Position numbers and translations under genes: made by a program
Shown: positions 50,923 to 60,959 of the stretch, piece after piece
Position numbering within the stretch: position 1 is the first letter of the stretch
Layout: each line of letters opens with the position of its first letter
The notes under the pieces: model-generated
Told to the model about the DNA's origin: nothing
Seen by the model: only the letters and a program-made list of their open reading frames with translations
The model's database searches: none
Origin: Phycisphaeraceae bacterium
GTDB lineage: Bacteria > Planctomycetota > Phycisphaerae > Phycisphaerales > Phycisphaeraceae
Direction: 5' to 3'
Assembly (NCBI GenBank): GCA_029260715.1
Contig: JAJDCS010000003.1
Coordinates: 1 to 64,000 of the forward strand
Length of the DNA stretch: 64,000 bases

Positions 50923-51711
50923 TCAAGCCATGCGGCGGCGCGTGAATAAAAGGCTTCCAGCGGCCAAGATAGCCAATGTTGCCGGTTCAGGGACAGGGAC
51001 ATTTGAAAATTCAACCATGATATCACCGCCACCAAAATCGCCGGTGGTAAGAAACCCGTGATATAAAAAGGGAAGGACTGTGCTAGGCGCTTGGTTGCCT
51101 TGTGAACTCGGCTTCTTCAGCGTTATACGGGCAATCGTAAAATTGAGCACACTGCCGTCTAATATGTCGTCTACAAACCACTGGGCGCTAAACATATCGG
51201 GGCCGAGCACCTCATCGCCTACACCATCTCTAACCGCACGCCCGACAATGCTGACATCGCTTGGATTGCTGTTGGGCAGATTGACATAAGTGTCATAAGC
51301 TATTGCGGGATCAAAATCTATAGCCGCTTGACTGGGGGGTAAATCGCCATTGTTAACAATAATCAAAGGGTTAAAGGGGGGAGAGGTGGCATTGAAAATC
51401 ACGATAGACCCACCCGCTTCAGGCTCGATCTTGAGTGACGCGGTTCGGATCGCTTCGTCACTGCTGACAACAAAATCATAGCTCACAAAGTCGTCAAGCA
51501 CGCTATCGTTTGGGGAGTTGGTCACCGGGATCGGGACTTCCACCACGTCGATTGTGATGCTCTGCATAACCCCGGTATCGGGGTCAGGCGCCTGGACAAC
51601 GTTTGATTCAACGACGTCCGCCATTGCAGACGGCGTGCCCAGTGTCGCTGTCAGTAAAAGGGTTCCTAAAAGTGCGCACTGTTGTAGTTTAATACTGCGG
51701 GCTATGTTCAT
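50923..51711 (-). CDS. PEP-CTERM protein, unknown function
   Basis: About 262 residues from ATG 51711 with GGAGAGG before it. Signal peptide CALLGTLLLTATLGTPSAMA. The mature part is β-rich with alternating Val/Ile and Asp/Asn/Pro; no known domain. The tail VPEPATLAILAAGSLLFTRRRMA is a PEP-CTERM signal. Codon use is a little AT-richer than its neighbours. Upstream of its start lies the giant repeat protein's 3' end, same strand, 273 nt away. Confidence 0.75.
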   Translation of the reverse strand: MNIARSIKLQQCALLGTLLLTATLGTPSAMADVVESNVVQAPDPDTGVMQSITIDVVEVPIPVTNSPNDSVLDDFVSYDFVVSSDEAIRTASLKIEPEAGGSIVIFNATSPPFNPLIIVNNGDLPPSQAAIDFDPAIAYDTYVNLPNSNPSDVSIVGRAVRDGVGDEVLGPDMFSAQWFVDDILDGSVLNFTIARITLKKPSSQGNQAPSTVLPFLYHGFLTTGDFGGGDIMVEFSNVPVPEPATLAILAAGSLLFTRRRMA

Positions 51712-51984
51712 CAGACCTCTCCTTGGGGCTGTATTTTGGATACGGTGAGACAATCGGGCAGGCGAGCCGTAATACACCAATAATTCTAATCTCCGCTGAT
51801 GATAACATTGATTTAACATAATAGCAAGGATAATTTCAAAACTTCCATCCGTCGCGTAATATGCTTTTTTAACTACACTTATAGTCTAGCCGCTGTAGTC
51901 TTTGAAGTCTAGGGTTTTACAAACTCATTTTCACGGTGCTTTTAATCGTACTTGTGCTGTTCGTCATAACTCGTTCATCTCAAA

Positions 51985-54900
51985 TTATACGCAGCGGTAT
52001 GGGTTTGAGCGTGTTCTAGAGTAACGAAGCCTGGACGTTGCCGCGATCAGTATGCCCCCAAAGAGAGCGAACGTTCCAGGCTCGGGCACGGCAACATTTT
52101 GCAATCCCGCTATTGGCGAACCAGGAGGCGGCGTAAAGTCGCGGTTAATATTTCCTACTACGATACTAATATCAAAAATATCAACGTTTCCATCGCCGTT
52201 AATATCACCCTCACTCCAAGTGCCTGTCTGATTAATATTCCCAACAATAATACTAAGGTCAAAAATGTTGACCTCAAAGTCTAGATTGACGTCGCCCGGC
52301 CCCGTTGCGACGAGCGTAATACCGTTTCTGGTGCCGTCCTGGTCCACATAATCATAAATTGTTGCCAACGCAAGGTCGTTATCGACGACACCCCCTAGCA
52401 CTGTGTCGAAAGTCCCCGTTCTGGTACCGCCATATGTCAAAATATCGAAGGTGTCGCCATAATTGGGCCTAAAGCCGCCGGTCAAGCCGAGATCAAGCTC
52501 GCCCGCCAACGTGACATTTTGGGTCACGTTGACTTGGTCGTGCCCGGATTGGGGGGTTAGGCCGCCGATTTGTAGCTGCATCGTGGAGCCGTTGTCCAGT
52601 TCCACACTGGTGGCGAAGTCGAGGTTGCCGCTGAACGAGCCGCCCTCGCTGGTCGTGTTGACCTCGACGAACAGAACCTGGTCGGACCCCGTGGGTGCGA
52701 TGACCTGGCCCTTGTTCACAAACGAGTTGGTGGCGCCGCCGAGGATCAGCCGGTCTGACTGGGCGGTGCCCGCTTGGGCTTCGATCACGCCCGTGGTCTC
52801 GTTGATCAGTTCGTGGTTGTCGCCCAGGTCGATCGCGGCGGCGCCCATGTCGGGCAGGTCGGCGCCGAGGTGGCCGTCGGTCAGGACGATGGTGCCGAAG
52901 TTGCGGACCGTGGCCGCGCTATCGTTAAGGGTTAGGGCCGCGCTGCCGAAGGCGTTGGCGAACGGATCGGGGTTCTGAGCGGTGCCCGCGCCTTGGACAA
53001 CGATCGTGCTGTTGGCGTGGTTGTCTGTCATGAGGGTGTTGTCGTTGCCCGCAATCTTGACGACGCTTGGGCTAGCCAGGTCGTTGGCGATGTTGATCTG
53101 TGAGTGCGTCAGCACGACGTCCCCGCTGGTGGTGCCGCCGTTCTCGGCGTGGAACTGAAGCGGTTCCCAGTTTGGCGCGCCCTGTTGGCCGGTGTTGATG
53201 CCCGATAGCGTGAGGTACAGGCCTGTGTCGCCGGGGTCGGTCGCTTTGATCATGCCCCGGTTGATCAGTTGGCCCGACCCGCGCACCTCACGCAGCGATG
53301 GGGCGGAGCCGTTGAGCGTGCCGGCGAGGGCTTCGATCTGGCCTTCGTTGGTGAAGGTCCGGTTTTGCCCGTTGCCTTCGTCGTCTTTGAGGTCGAGGCT
53401 TAAGTTAGAACTGCCAACCTCTGTGATGTTAGAAGTCGGCTCTAGGTCTTGAGCGTCGAGGATGATGTTGCCGGTGTTGACGGTGTCTTGCTGGGCAAAG
53501 AAGAGCAAGCCGTGGCCCAAGGCGTCCGCGGGCTCTTCGGGGAACGCGACGGCTTCGATCAGCTCCGTGCCGACGATGCGCAGCGTGCTGTTGGCGGGGT
53601 TGTCGCTGGTGACCACGTTGTCGGGCGTGGCGAAGTTGGTGACGCGTTGGCCGCCGCCGGTGACGGCGTCGCCCACGTTCGCCAGGGTGTGCGTGAGGAA
53701 GGCGTTGCCGGCGGTGGTGCCGGCGTCTTCAGCAACGTACGTCAGGGGCGACCAATTGTTGCCCACCCTGACGCCGCTGATGCGTAGGATGGCGTTTGTT
53801 TCAACGTCGATCAGGCCGCGGTTGGTCAGTGTGCCGGTGCCTTGGATGATCCTCGCCGAACGCGCGCCGGGCACGGGGTCGTCCGTCACGGGGCCGGCTT
53901 CGACCTGGATCACGCCGTCGCTTTCGTTGATGAACTGGTAAGAGGATTTATATGTATCGAAAGTGGGGGAGCTAAAATCAACATCAAAGCCCACGTCGAG
54001 CACGGCCGCTCCGATCCCGACGGTGACAGCCGGGTCGATGTCCATCGAGGTCAGGACGATGTTGCCGTGGTTGAGGGTGGTGCCGTTGGGGTTGAGCGCG
54101 CTGAGCACGCCGTTGGCCATTTGGTCGGGCCGCTCGGGGGCGCCCGGCAGGTCGGTGCCGACGATGCGGAGCGTGCTGCCGTTGACGTTGTTGGTGCGCA
54201 GCACGTTGTCAAAGGTGCCGATGTTGAGCACCAATTCGCCGGTGGTGGGCGCCGCGTTGATGTGGATGTCCGACCTCGCCAAGAAGACCTGGCCGTCGGT
54301 GGACCCGCCGTTGGCGACGAACTTGATCCGGTCGAAAGCAGGAGGCGGTGAGCCCTGGTTAAGGTCGCCGCCCGAGATTTTGAACAACGCGCCGTCCGCG
54401 ACGGTGATCAGCCCCTCGTGGCGGAACTCGCCGTTCGAGAAGCCACGCAACTCGCGGAGAGACCCGGTGGTGTGAGTGACCTCGATTTCACCGGCGTTGA
54501 TAAACGTGTTGGAGCCGATGTCCAGGTTCGCCGTGCCCACGCCGTTGGGGTTCTGAGCTGAGTCGTCGAGGTCTTCGGAATCGAAAACCACCTTGCCGTT
54601 GTTGGTGATGGTGGGCGTTTGGACGGTGAGCAGCGAGTGCCCGAACGCGTCGGCGGGCTCCGGGCCGGAGCTGGGCAGGATCTCCGTGCCCAGGATCCGC
54701 AGGGTGTTGTTGGCCGCGATGGTGGAGCCCATCAGCCGGTTGTCGGGCGTGACGATGTTGAGCACCGATTCGCTCGCCGGGGTGTCTGCGGTGAACTCAA
54801 GGTCGGCGTGCATGACCAAAACATCACCAGCCACGGTGCCGCCCGCGCCGAGGTACTTGATGGGGCTCCAGTTCGGCGCGCCGCCTTCGTTGAGGTTCGT

Positions 54901-57900
54901 GCCTGAGATGATCAACTGCGCGCCCGCATCGACGATGATCTCCCCGGTGTTCTGCAACACGCCCTGATTGCCCCTGATGGTGCGCAGGGTGCCGGTGCCG
55001 AGTAAGGCTTCAATAGTCCCGGCGTTGGTCATGCTGTTCGAGCCCAGGTCGAGCGTCGCGGTGCCGATGCCGTTGGCGGGCACCGTGGCCAAGTCGAGGT
55101 CTTCGGAATCGAGCACGATCTTGCCGTTGTTCGTCACGTTAGCCGACGTCTGTGTGAGCACCGCGTGCCCATAAGCGTCCGCAGGTTCCGGGCCGCTCGT
55201 GGGGACCAGCTCGGTGCCCAGCACGCGTAGCGTGTTGTTCGCGGCGATGGTGGTGCCTTCGAGCCTGTTGTCGAAGGTCACAAGGTTCAGCGTGGATTCG
55301 CTCGCCGGCGCGTCCGCGGTGAACTCAAGGTCCGCGTGCATAACCAAAACATCACCAGACACGGTGCCGCCCGCGCCGATGTAATTGATCGGCCGCCAGT
55401 CGGGCACGCCGCCTTCGTTGAGGTTCGTGCCGGAAATAATCAACTGGGCGTCCGCCTCGACGATGATCTCCCCGGTGTTCTGCAGCACGCCCTGGTTGGC
55501 TTTGATGGTGCGCAGGGTGCCGGTGCCGAGTACGGCTTCAATAGTCCCGGCGTTGGTCATGCTGTTCGAGCCCAGGTCGAGGGTCGCGGTGCCGGTGCCG
55601 TTAGCGGGCATCGTTGACTCGTCGAGGTCATCAGAATCGAGCACAATCTTGCCGTTGTTCGTCACGTTAGCCGACGTCTGTGTGAGCACCGCGTGCCCAT
55701 AAGCGTCGGCGGGCTCCGGGCCCATGCTGGGCAGGATCTCCGTGCCCAGTATGCGTAGCGTGTTGTTCGCGGCGATGGTGGTGCCTTCGAGCCTGTTGTC
55801 GGGCGTGACAATGTTGAGCACCGATTCGCTCGCCGGGGCGTCTGCGGTGAACTCAAGGTCGGTGTGCATAACCAAAACATCCCCAGACACGGTGCCGCCG
55901 GCGCCGATGTACTTGATCGGCCGCCAGTCGGGCACGCCGCCTTCGTTGGCGTTCGTGCCGGAAATAATCAGTTGAGCGCCTGGTTGGGCCACGACCTCCC
56001 CGGCGTTTTCAAAGATGCCCTGGTCGGTGCCCAGTTGGGTTTGCGTGCCACGGATGGTGCGCAGCGTGCCGGTGCCTGGCCTCGCTTCGACGGTGCCCTG
56101 GTTGACAAAAGTGTTTAGGCCGATCGCGAAGGTGGAAGTGGCGGTGCCGGCGGTGGGCACCGTTGAATCGTCGAGGTCTTCGGAGTCGAGCACAATCTTG
56201 CCGTGGTTCGTGAGGTCCGACGACATCAGCGTAAGCACCGCGTGCCCGAACGCGTCGGGCGGTTCAAGGGCGGGGGCGGGGGGGATGATCTCGGTGCCCA
56301 GTATGCGCAGGGTGTTGTTCGCGGCGATGGTCGTGCCCGTGAGCCTGTTGTCGAAGGTCACAAGGTTCAAAATGGATTCGCTGGCCGGGGCGTCCGCGGT
56401 GAATTCAAGATCGGCGCGCATGACGACGACCTTCCCATCGACGGTGCCGCCCGAGCCGATGTACTTGATCGGCCGCCAGTCGGGCGCGCCGCCTTCGTTG
56501 ACGTTCGTGCCGGAGATGAACAAGATCGCGTCGTCTTCGACCTGGATGGACCCGCCCGTGGCGTTTTCAAAAATGCCCTGTGTGCCGTCGGTCCTGCCGC
56601 GGATGGCCCGGAGTGTCCCCGAGCCGAGACCCACCTCGATATCGCCGGTGTTGGTTAGGTGGTGTATCCCGATATCAAGGTTAGCGCTACCCAGGGGCAA
56701 CGCGTTGCTCGCGGGTGTGACGTGCCCGTCGTCCAAGACAATTGTGCCGGCGTTGGTAAATGTTTTCGCGGTGGCGGGGTCGTCGTCGTTGCGTAGCGTA
56801 ACCAGCGCGTGTGAAAAAGCGAAGGTGTCCGTGGCGGCGCTGCCCCCGGGGATCGCGGTGCCCTGTATGTTGAGCGTGTAACCGGTCAGGTTGTCGCTGA
56901 GCAGGCGGTTGTCCGGGCCAACCAAGTTAATGGTCTGGTCTGCGAGCGTCGAGGCTGAGATATCCACCTCGGAGTGAAGGAAGTAGGCCCGCTCGCTGAT
57001 CGTGCCGCCGGCCGCTTCGTATGTCAGGTGATTCCAGTTGGGGCTATTCGTGCTGCCCTCATTGACGCCCGAGAGCGTCAAGAAAGTGCCTTCCTCGACG
57101 CGGAGCTCCGCGCCGGGGGCGTTGGTCAGGCGGTTGGCCCCCGCAATCGAGCGTAGGCTGCCGTCACCAGCCAAGACGCTGATCAGGTTGTTGTTAACCA
57201 GATTGCCGTCGTTGTCGATGATCAGGTTCACCCCGTTGGGGTTGGCGCCGTCGCTGGTCATGATGATGGTGCCGTTGTTCGTGAAGCCCGACTTCCAAAA
57301 CACCTCTGCCCAGCTACCAAAGTTTTCGTCCCTGCCTTGCAGCGCCAAGACGTGGTTCGCAGCCAAATTGCCGTTCAACTGGCCGCTGTGCCCGCGTATG
57401 ATCGCCTCGAAGGTGTTGTTGTTGGTGTTGGTCCAGGTGTCGCCGATTGTCAGGATCGCCAGATTCAGCACCACGTCACCGCTGATCGAGCCGTCGAGCA
57501 ATTCCAGGTGAGCCTGCGTGTTGACATTGAACGGCTCACCCACGGTGCCCACGTTCAGGCCACCGCCCGAGCTGAATGACCCGCCGTTGAGCGTGAGCGT
57601 GCGGAGCGCCTCAGCGCCATTCGTGACCGTTAGCGTGTTGCCTTCCAGCGAGAGCGGCTGGGTGGCGATAAGCTCCATGATCGTGGCGTTCGACCCTGTG
57701 AATACCACGGGTGTTGTTTGGCCGGTGATCAAACGGGCCAAGTCGCTGGAGCCCGGCAACACGTCGCCCGTCCAGTTCGCCGAGTCGAACCAGCTAACGC
57801 CGTCGCCGTCGGCGTCCCAGTCCACGGCCTGGGCCTGTGTCGCGGTCAAGCACGCCACCGCCATCGCCCCCAGCAAGCGGGCGCCGTGATCAAGCTTAAA

Positions 57901-57990
57901 AAGTTTGCCTAATAAAGATCTGTGTTGCGTTGCGGTTAACGATGATGTCATAAATGTACCCCACCCGGTCAGTAATTGGTTAAAAGCCAT
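51985..57990 (-). CDS. Giant repeat protein with dockerin and PEP-CTERM tail
   Basis: A 2001-residue exported protein from the ATG at 57990, with AAGGAG 10 nt upstream. A long hydrophobic signal (AMAVACLTATQAQA) opens it; DWDADGDGVSWFDSANW follows. The body is built of about eight β-rich repeats, each around 130-185 residues, marked by (I/L)SG-x-N, GGT, FTAD, and DNRL/ILGTE; copies 3-5 are nearly identical, implying recent duplication. A dockerin type I module (GDVNLDFEVNIFDLSIIVGNIN and GDINGDGNVDIFDISIVVGNIN, two calcium loops) precedes PEPGTFALFGGILIAATSRLR. A surface adhesin or matrix role is likely but unproven. Confidence 0.85.
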   Translation of the reverse strand: MAFNQLLTGWGTFMTSSLTATQHRSLLGKLFKLDHGARLLGAMAVACLTATQAQAVDWDADGDGVSWFDSANWTGDVLPGSSDLARLITGQTTPVVFTGSNATIMELIATQPLSLEGNTLTVTNGAEALRTLTLNGGSFSSGGGLNVGTVGEPFNVNTQAHLELLDGSISGDVVLNLAILTIGDTWTNTNNNTFEAIIRGHSGQLNGNLAANHVLALQGRDENFGSWAEVFWKSGFTNNGTIIMTSDGANPNGVNLIIDNDGNLVNNNLISVLAGDGSLRSIAGANRLTNAPGAELRVEEGTFLTLSGVNEGSTNSPNWNHLTYEAAGGTISERAYFLHSEVDISASTLADQTINLVGPDNRLLSDNLTGYTLNIQGTAIPGGSAATDTFAFSHALVTLRNDDDPATAKTFTNAGTIVLDDGHVTPASNALPLGSANLDIGIHHLTNTGDIEVGLGSGTLRAIRGRTDGTQGIFENATGGSIQVEDDAILFISGTNVNEGGAPDWRPIKYIGSGGTVDGKVVVMRADLEFTADAPASESILNLVTFDNRLTGTTIAANNTLRILGTEIIPPAPALEPPDAFGHAVLTLMSSDLTNHGKIVLDSEDLDDSTVPTAGTATSTFAIGLNTFVNQGTVEARPGTGTLRTIRGTQTQLGTDQGIFENAGEVVAQPGAQLIISGTNANEGGVPDWRPIKYIGAGGTVSGDVLVMHTDLEFTADAPASESVLNIVTPDNRLEGTTIAANNTLRILGTEILPSMGPEPADAYGHAVLTQTSANVTNNGKIVLDSDDLDESTMPANGTGTATLDLGSNSMTNAGTIEAVLGTGTLRTIKANQGVLQNTGEIIVEADAQLIISGTNLNEGGVPDWRPINYIGAGGTVSGDVLVMHADLEFTADAPASESTLNLVTFDNRLEGTTIAANNTLRVLGTELVPTSGPEPADAYGHAVLTQTSANVTNNGKIVLDSEDLDLATVPANGIGTATLDLGSNSMTNAGTIEALLGTGTLRTIRGNQGVLQNTGEIIVDAGAQLIISGTNLNEGGAPNWSPIKYLGAGGTVAGDVLVMHADLEFTADTPASESVLNIVTPDNRLMGSTIAANNTLRILGTEILPSSGPEPADAFGHSLLTVQTPTITNNGKVVFDSEDLDDSAQNPNGVGTANLDIGSNTFINAGEIEVTHTTGSLRELRGFSNGEFRHEGLITVADGALFKISGGDLNQGSPPPAFDRIKFVANGGSTDGQVFLARSDIHINAAPTTGELVLNIGTFDNVLRTNNVNGSTLRIVGTDLPGAPERPDQMANGVLSALNPNGTTLNHGNIVLTSMDIDPAVTVGIGAAVLDVGFDVDFSSPTFDTYKSSYQFINESDGVIQVEAGPVTDDPVPGARSARIIQGTGTLTNRGLIDVETNAILRISGVRVGNNWSPLTYVAEDAGTTAGNAFLTHTLANVGDAVTGGGQRVTNFATPDNVVTSDNPANSTLRIVGTELIEAVAFPEEPADALGHGLLFFAQQDTVNTGNIILDAQDLEPTSNITEVGSSNLSLDLKDDEGNGQNRTFTNEGQIEALAGTLNGSAPSLREVRGSGQLINRGMIKATDPGDTGLYLTLSGINTGQQGAPNWEPLQFHAENGGTTSGDVVLTHSQINIANDLASPSVVKIAGNDNTLMTDNHANSTIVVQGAGTAQNPDPFANAFGSAALTLNDSAATVRNFGTIVLTDGHLGADLPDMGAAAIDLGDNHELINETTGVIEAQAGTAQSDRLILGGATNSFVNKGQVIAPTGSDQVLFVEVNTTSEGGSFSGNLDFATSVELDNGSTMQLQIGGLTPQSGHDQVNVTQNVTLAGELDLGLTGGFRPNYGDTFDILTYGGTRTGTFDTVLGGVVDNDLALATIYDYVDQDGTRNGITLVATGPGDVNLDFEVNIFDLSIIVGNINQTGTWSEGDINGDGNVDIFDISIVVGNINRDFTPPPGSPIAGLQNVAVPEPGTFALFGGILIAATSRLRYSRTRSNPYRCV

Positions 57991-58405
57991 GAAATCTGGG
58001 CTCCTTGCTTGGGATTGCGTCTCTAATTTCCCGTTATCAAATTCAGTACAAACAGCATTAACTGTTTGCAATAACAATAAATAGTCAATTCTCCGCCTTG
58101 CCTGGGAACTGTATCTGCGGTGTAATGCTTCTCTTCTCGCCCCCCCGAGTGGAAAACACACTGCGTAAGACTTAGCGCAAAGTAAGACATTAAGTATACC
58201 CGAATCGGTTAAGAAAAATCAAGATTAAAATAACGGAATCTAAATAGATTGTTCGCTGGCGCCGCGGCATAGGGCTTGGGTTCACAAACTTGTAGTGCTG
58301 AGTGGCTAAACCGTAATGTTATTTTGGGCAATCTAGGAAAGACATCCAAACGGTAGGTAGGAACGTGATTATACGGGCACGTGAGCGCTGCGTGGGGCGG
58401 ACTTA
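57991..58405. other. Divergent intergenic region
   Basis: No gene or strong promoter recognised in this 415-nt gap between the giant protein and the CPBP protease. AT-richer around 58010-58090 and 58200-58330. Confidence 0.3.
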
Positions 58406-59287
58406 ATGGAACTAGACACACTAATCTTCCCGTTGGTGGGAGCCGTCGCGGCGATTGGTTGCGTCAAAGCGGGTTGGACGAAACCCCGGGTATTTGAGCA
58501 TAGCCCCAGGCGAGCTATGGGCTTGGGCGCGTCGGAGTTGGCCGCTGCGTTGATGTTGATGTTCTTGGGGTTCGTCGTGATTCAAGCGATGGTGGTTCAG
58601 AGCAGCGCCGGCCGTTCAGCCGAGCGCCCGGCAAGTGAGAACAGCGTTCAACTGAGCGAGCCGCAAGCGGAGATGAAGCCGACGCCGCGGCAGTACCTCC
58701 GGATCGCCTTGCTCAACCAAGGGTTGGCCCAGTTGCCGCTTGTAATGTTGCTGGGTGTTCGTTGTGCGGCGAGGCGGGATGGGTGGCGGACGGTGGGCGT
58801 TGTGCCCCGTCGCGCATGGCGCGAGGCGGCGGGCGGTGTGGTGGGGCTGGGCGTGGCGCTCCCAATGGCGCTGGGGCTGAGCGTGGTCGTAACTCATTTC
58901 GGGCAGGTGGTGCTCCGCAGCCCGGCGCCGGAGATCGGACACGACTTATTAGAGATCCTTTTTCAGCCCGCCGAGCTGTGGGTGCGCATCGGGTTGCTCG
59001 CGTCGGCGGTGGTGGTGGCGCCCGTGTTGGAAGAGCTGATCTTCCGTGGGCTGGTGCAGACGGCCTTGGGCGAGATTTTGGGGTGGGAGCGGCGGTGGCT
59101 AGTGGTGCTGATCGCGTCGGGCGTGTTCGCCGCGGTGCACATCGGACAGCCGTGGCAGGTGCTGCCCAGCTTGTTTGTGTTGGCTGTCGTGATGGGTTGG
59201 CTGTATGAGCGGTCGGGCAGCCTGCTTGGGCCGGTCTTGATACACGTGGGGTTCAACGCGATCAACGTAGCGCTGGCCGGCGTGTGA
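58406..59287 (+). CDS. CPBP family intramembrane glutamic protease
   Basis: A 293-residue multi-pass membrane protein of the CAAX-protease/bacteriocin-processing family. The motifs EELIFRGLVQT (EExxxR), FAAVHIG (FxxxH) and HVGFNAINVAL (HxxxN) are all present near the C-terminus, as in the Rce1-like active site. It may process lipoproteins or peptides; no precursor gene is adjacent. ATG at 58406 has no strong ribosome site. Confidence 0.86.
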   Translation: MELDTLIFPLVGAVAAIGCVKAGWTKPRVFEHSPRRAMGLGASELAAALMLMFLGFVVIQAMVVQSSAGRSAERPASENSVQLSEPQAEMKPTPRQYLRIALLNQGLAQLPLVMLLGVRCAARRDGWRTVGVVPRRAWREAAGGVVGLGVALPMALGLSVVVTHFGQVVLRSPAPEIGHDLLEILFQPAELWVRIGLLASAVVVAPVLEELIFRGLVQTALGEILGWERRWLVVLIASGVFAAVHIGQPWQVLPSLFVLAVVMGWLYERSGSLLGPVLIHVGFNAINVALAGV

Positions 59288-59361
59288 GGCGACAGAGACG
59301 CTCCGCTTGGGGGCGAGGCCGCCGCGATCATGATTAACCCCGTTACACAGGGACCGAAGCC

Positions 59362-59697
59362 ATGAAAATAGTGCAACTCGATGGGCTGGCGCAGGAGGAG
59401 GTCTCGCACAACCCCGCGATTAAGAAACGCGTCATGCTCGGGCCCGGTGACGTGCCGGGTGTGACGAATTTTTCGCAAGCGAGGTTCGAGCCCGGGCACG
59501 TAGCGCCCGCCCACGAACACGCGGACATGCACGAGGTGTTCTTGATTGAGGCGGGGCGGGGCGTCATCCGAGTAGACGCTCAGGAGCACAGCTTAGAGCC
59601 CGGCGTGTGCGTGGCGGTCAAGCCCGGAGAGCGACACGAGCTGGCCAACACGGGCCAAGAGGATTTGGTGGTGACGTATTTCGGGGTTAAAGGCTGA
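59362..59697 (+). CDS. Cupin-domain protein
   Basis: Small single-domain β-barrel of 111 residues. Cupin motif 1 is HVAPAHEHADMHEVFLIEAG, with His and Glu metal ligands, and motif 2 is PGVCVAVKPGERHELANTG. This is a typical metal-dependent storage or isomerase-like fold, here without further clue to substrate. It stands alone between the CPBP protease and a membrane protein. Confidence 0.82.
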   Translation: MKIVQLDGLAQEEVSHNPAIKKRVMLGPGDVPGVTNFSQARFEPGHVAPAHEHADMHEVFLIEAGRGVIRVDAQEHSLEPGVCVAVKPGERHELANTGQEDLVVTYFGVKG

Positions 59698-59828
59698 CGT
59701 GCCCGCGTCGGTCCGCTGATCGGGCTCGCCACCGGTGTGTCACAGCGATGACCCGTGACGGAAGCGCCCGGATCGGTTTAAAATGGCAAGCGTACCGCAT
59801 ACGCATCCTTAAAAGGAGATCATCTCGC

Positions 59829-60035
59829 ATGAACAAACCAAAACTGATCACGGTGCTTGTGGTGGCGGTGCTGGCGTTGATTATCTTGCTCCAGAACACC
59901 GCCACGGTGGAGACGCGCATCCTGTTTTTTACCATTTCATTACCGCGAGCGTTGTTGCTCTTGATTACCGGGTTGACCGGGTTCGCCGCGGGGGCGTTTG
60001 TGGCGTGGTCGATTATGAAGCGGAGGGCCGTGTAG
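59829..60035 (+). CDS. LapA-domain small membrane protein
   Basis: A 68-residue protein from ATG 59829, with AAGGAG 10 nt upstream (the open frame starts at 59748). Two TM helices surround LQNTATVETRILFFTISLPRALLLL, the LapA/DUF1049 pattern. In enterobacteria LapA takes part in controlling LPS synthesis; in other phyla the role is unknown. Solitary here. Confidence 0.75.
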   Translation: MNKPKLITVLVVAVLALIILLQNTATVETRILFFTISLPRALLLLITGLTGFAAGAFVAWSIMKRRAV

Positions 60036-60084
60036 CCGCGACCCGGGCGTGACGGTCAACGCCGGGCGGCTTTGAGCTAAAGAC

Positions 60085-60765
60085 ATGTTTACAGGCATCG
60101 TTCAAGTGTGTGGTCGCGTGGCTGGCACGCGGCCCCAAGCGTCGGGCTTGCGGCTGGACATCGACCGGCCCACGTGGGCGTGCGCGCCGCCGGCACACGG
60201 GGACTCAATCTGTGTCAGCGGTGTGTGCCTGACGGTGGCGGGTGGTGACGACCGTGTTTTAAGCTTTGACGTGGTAAGCGAAACGCTCACCAAAACAACG
60301 CTCGGCTCGCTGGGCGTGGGCGGTGCCGTGAACCTTGAGCCGGCGGTAACACCCGCAACCCCGCTTGGCGGGCACTTTGTACAGGGGCATGTCGATGCCA
60401 TGGGTGTGGTGTCGCGCGTGCAGCGCAACGGCGGTGAGTGTCGCATGCGGTTCGAGCCGCTGGATTCGGGCATGGCCGACCAGGCTGACAGTGTGTTGGA
60501 AGCGGTGGTGCCTAAAGGGTCGGTGACAATCGACGGGGTGAGCTTGACCGTCGCCGGGGTGGACCGGTCGGGTTTTGAAGTGGCGCTGATCCCCACCACG
60601 CTTGAACGAACCACGCTGGGCTCGCTCAAACAGGGCGGCCGCGTGAATATCGAGACGGACATGATCAGCAGGACAATCGTCCATTGGCTGAGCCGCCACT
60701 TCGACTTGAAACCGGGGCAAACCGTGACAGCCGAAGCGCTACGCCGCGCGGGGTTTGTCGAGTAA
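60085..60765 (+). CDS. ribE: Riboflavin synthase alpha subunit
   Basis: A 226-residue enzyme with the two-fold lumazine-binding repeat. Repeat 1 has MFTGIVQVCGRV, SICVSGVCLTV and GGHFVQGHVDAMG; repeat 2 has VTIDGVSLTVA and LIPTTLERTTLG. It converts two molecules of 6,7-dimethyl-8-ribityllumazine to riboflavin. No ribB/ribH neighbours and no FMN riboswitch were seen upstream. Confidence 0.95.
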   Translation: MFTGIVQVCGRVAGTRPQASGLRLDIDRPTWACAPPAHGDSICVSGVCLTVAGGDDRVLSFDVVSETLTKTTLGSLGVGGAVNLEPAVTPATPLGGHFVQGHVDAMGVVSRVQRNGGECRMRFEPLDSGMADQADSVLEAVVPKGSVTIDGVSLTVAGVDRSGFEVALIPTTLERTTLGSLKQGGRVNIETDMISRTIVHWLSRHFDLKPGQTVTAEALRRAGFVE

Positions 60766-60867
60766 CCGGGGGCGTGCGATAGGCTGCAAGATCGCGCCGC
60801 CGCCGCCCGCATTTACCGGTAATAGACTGCCGACAAGGGGCTTACCCGTGACGAATCCGATACGGGT

Positions 60868-60897
60868 TTGCCCTAGGCGGGCTGATGCCGCTATAAT
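60868..60897 (+). promoter_or_regulatory. Candidate promoter of rpmA
   Basis: TTGCCC, 18-nt spacer, TATAAT. A second TATAAT at 60918-60923 has no good -35. Confidence 0.5.
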
Positions 60898-60959
60898 ATT
60901 GGGTTCGAGGTTGTATCTATAATAGAAGACCTGTTTGAGTTGGTTAGACGGAGCTAGGC

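Noticed and set aside
54600-56600. CRISPR-like or non-coding tandem repeats
   Set aside because: The ~530-bp near-identical units are in-frame protein repeats of the giant PEP-CTERM gene.
60895-60912. tRNA T-arm-like GGTTCGAGG
   Set aside because: No surrounding cloverleaf can be drawn; it lies in the rpmA promoter region.
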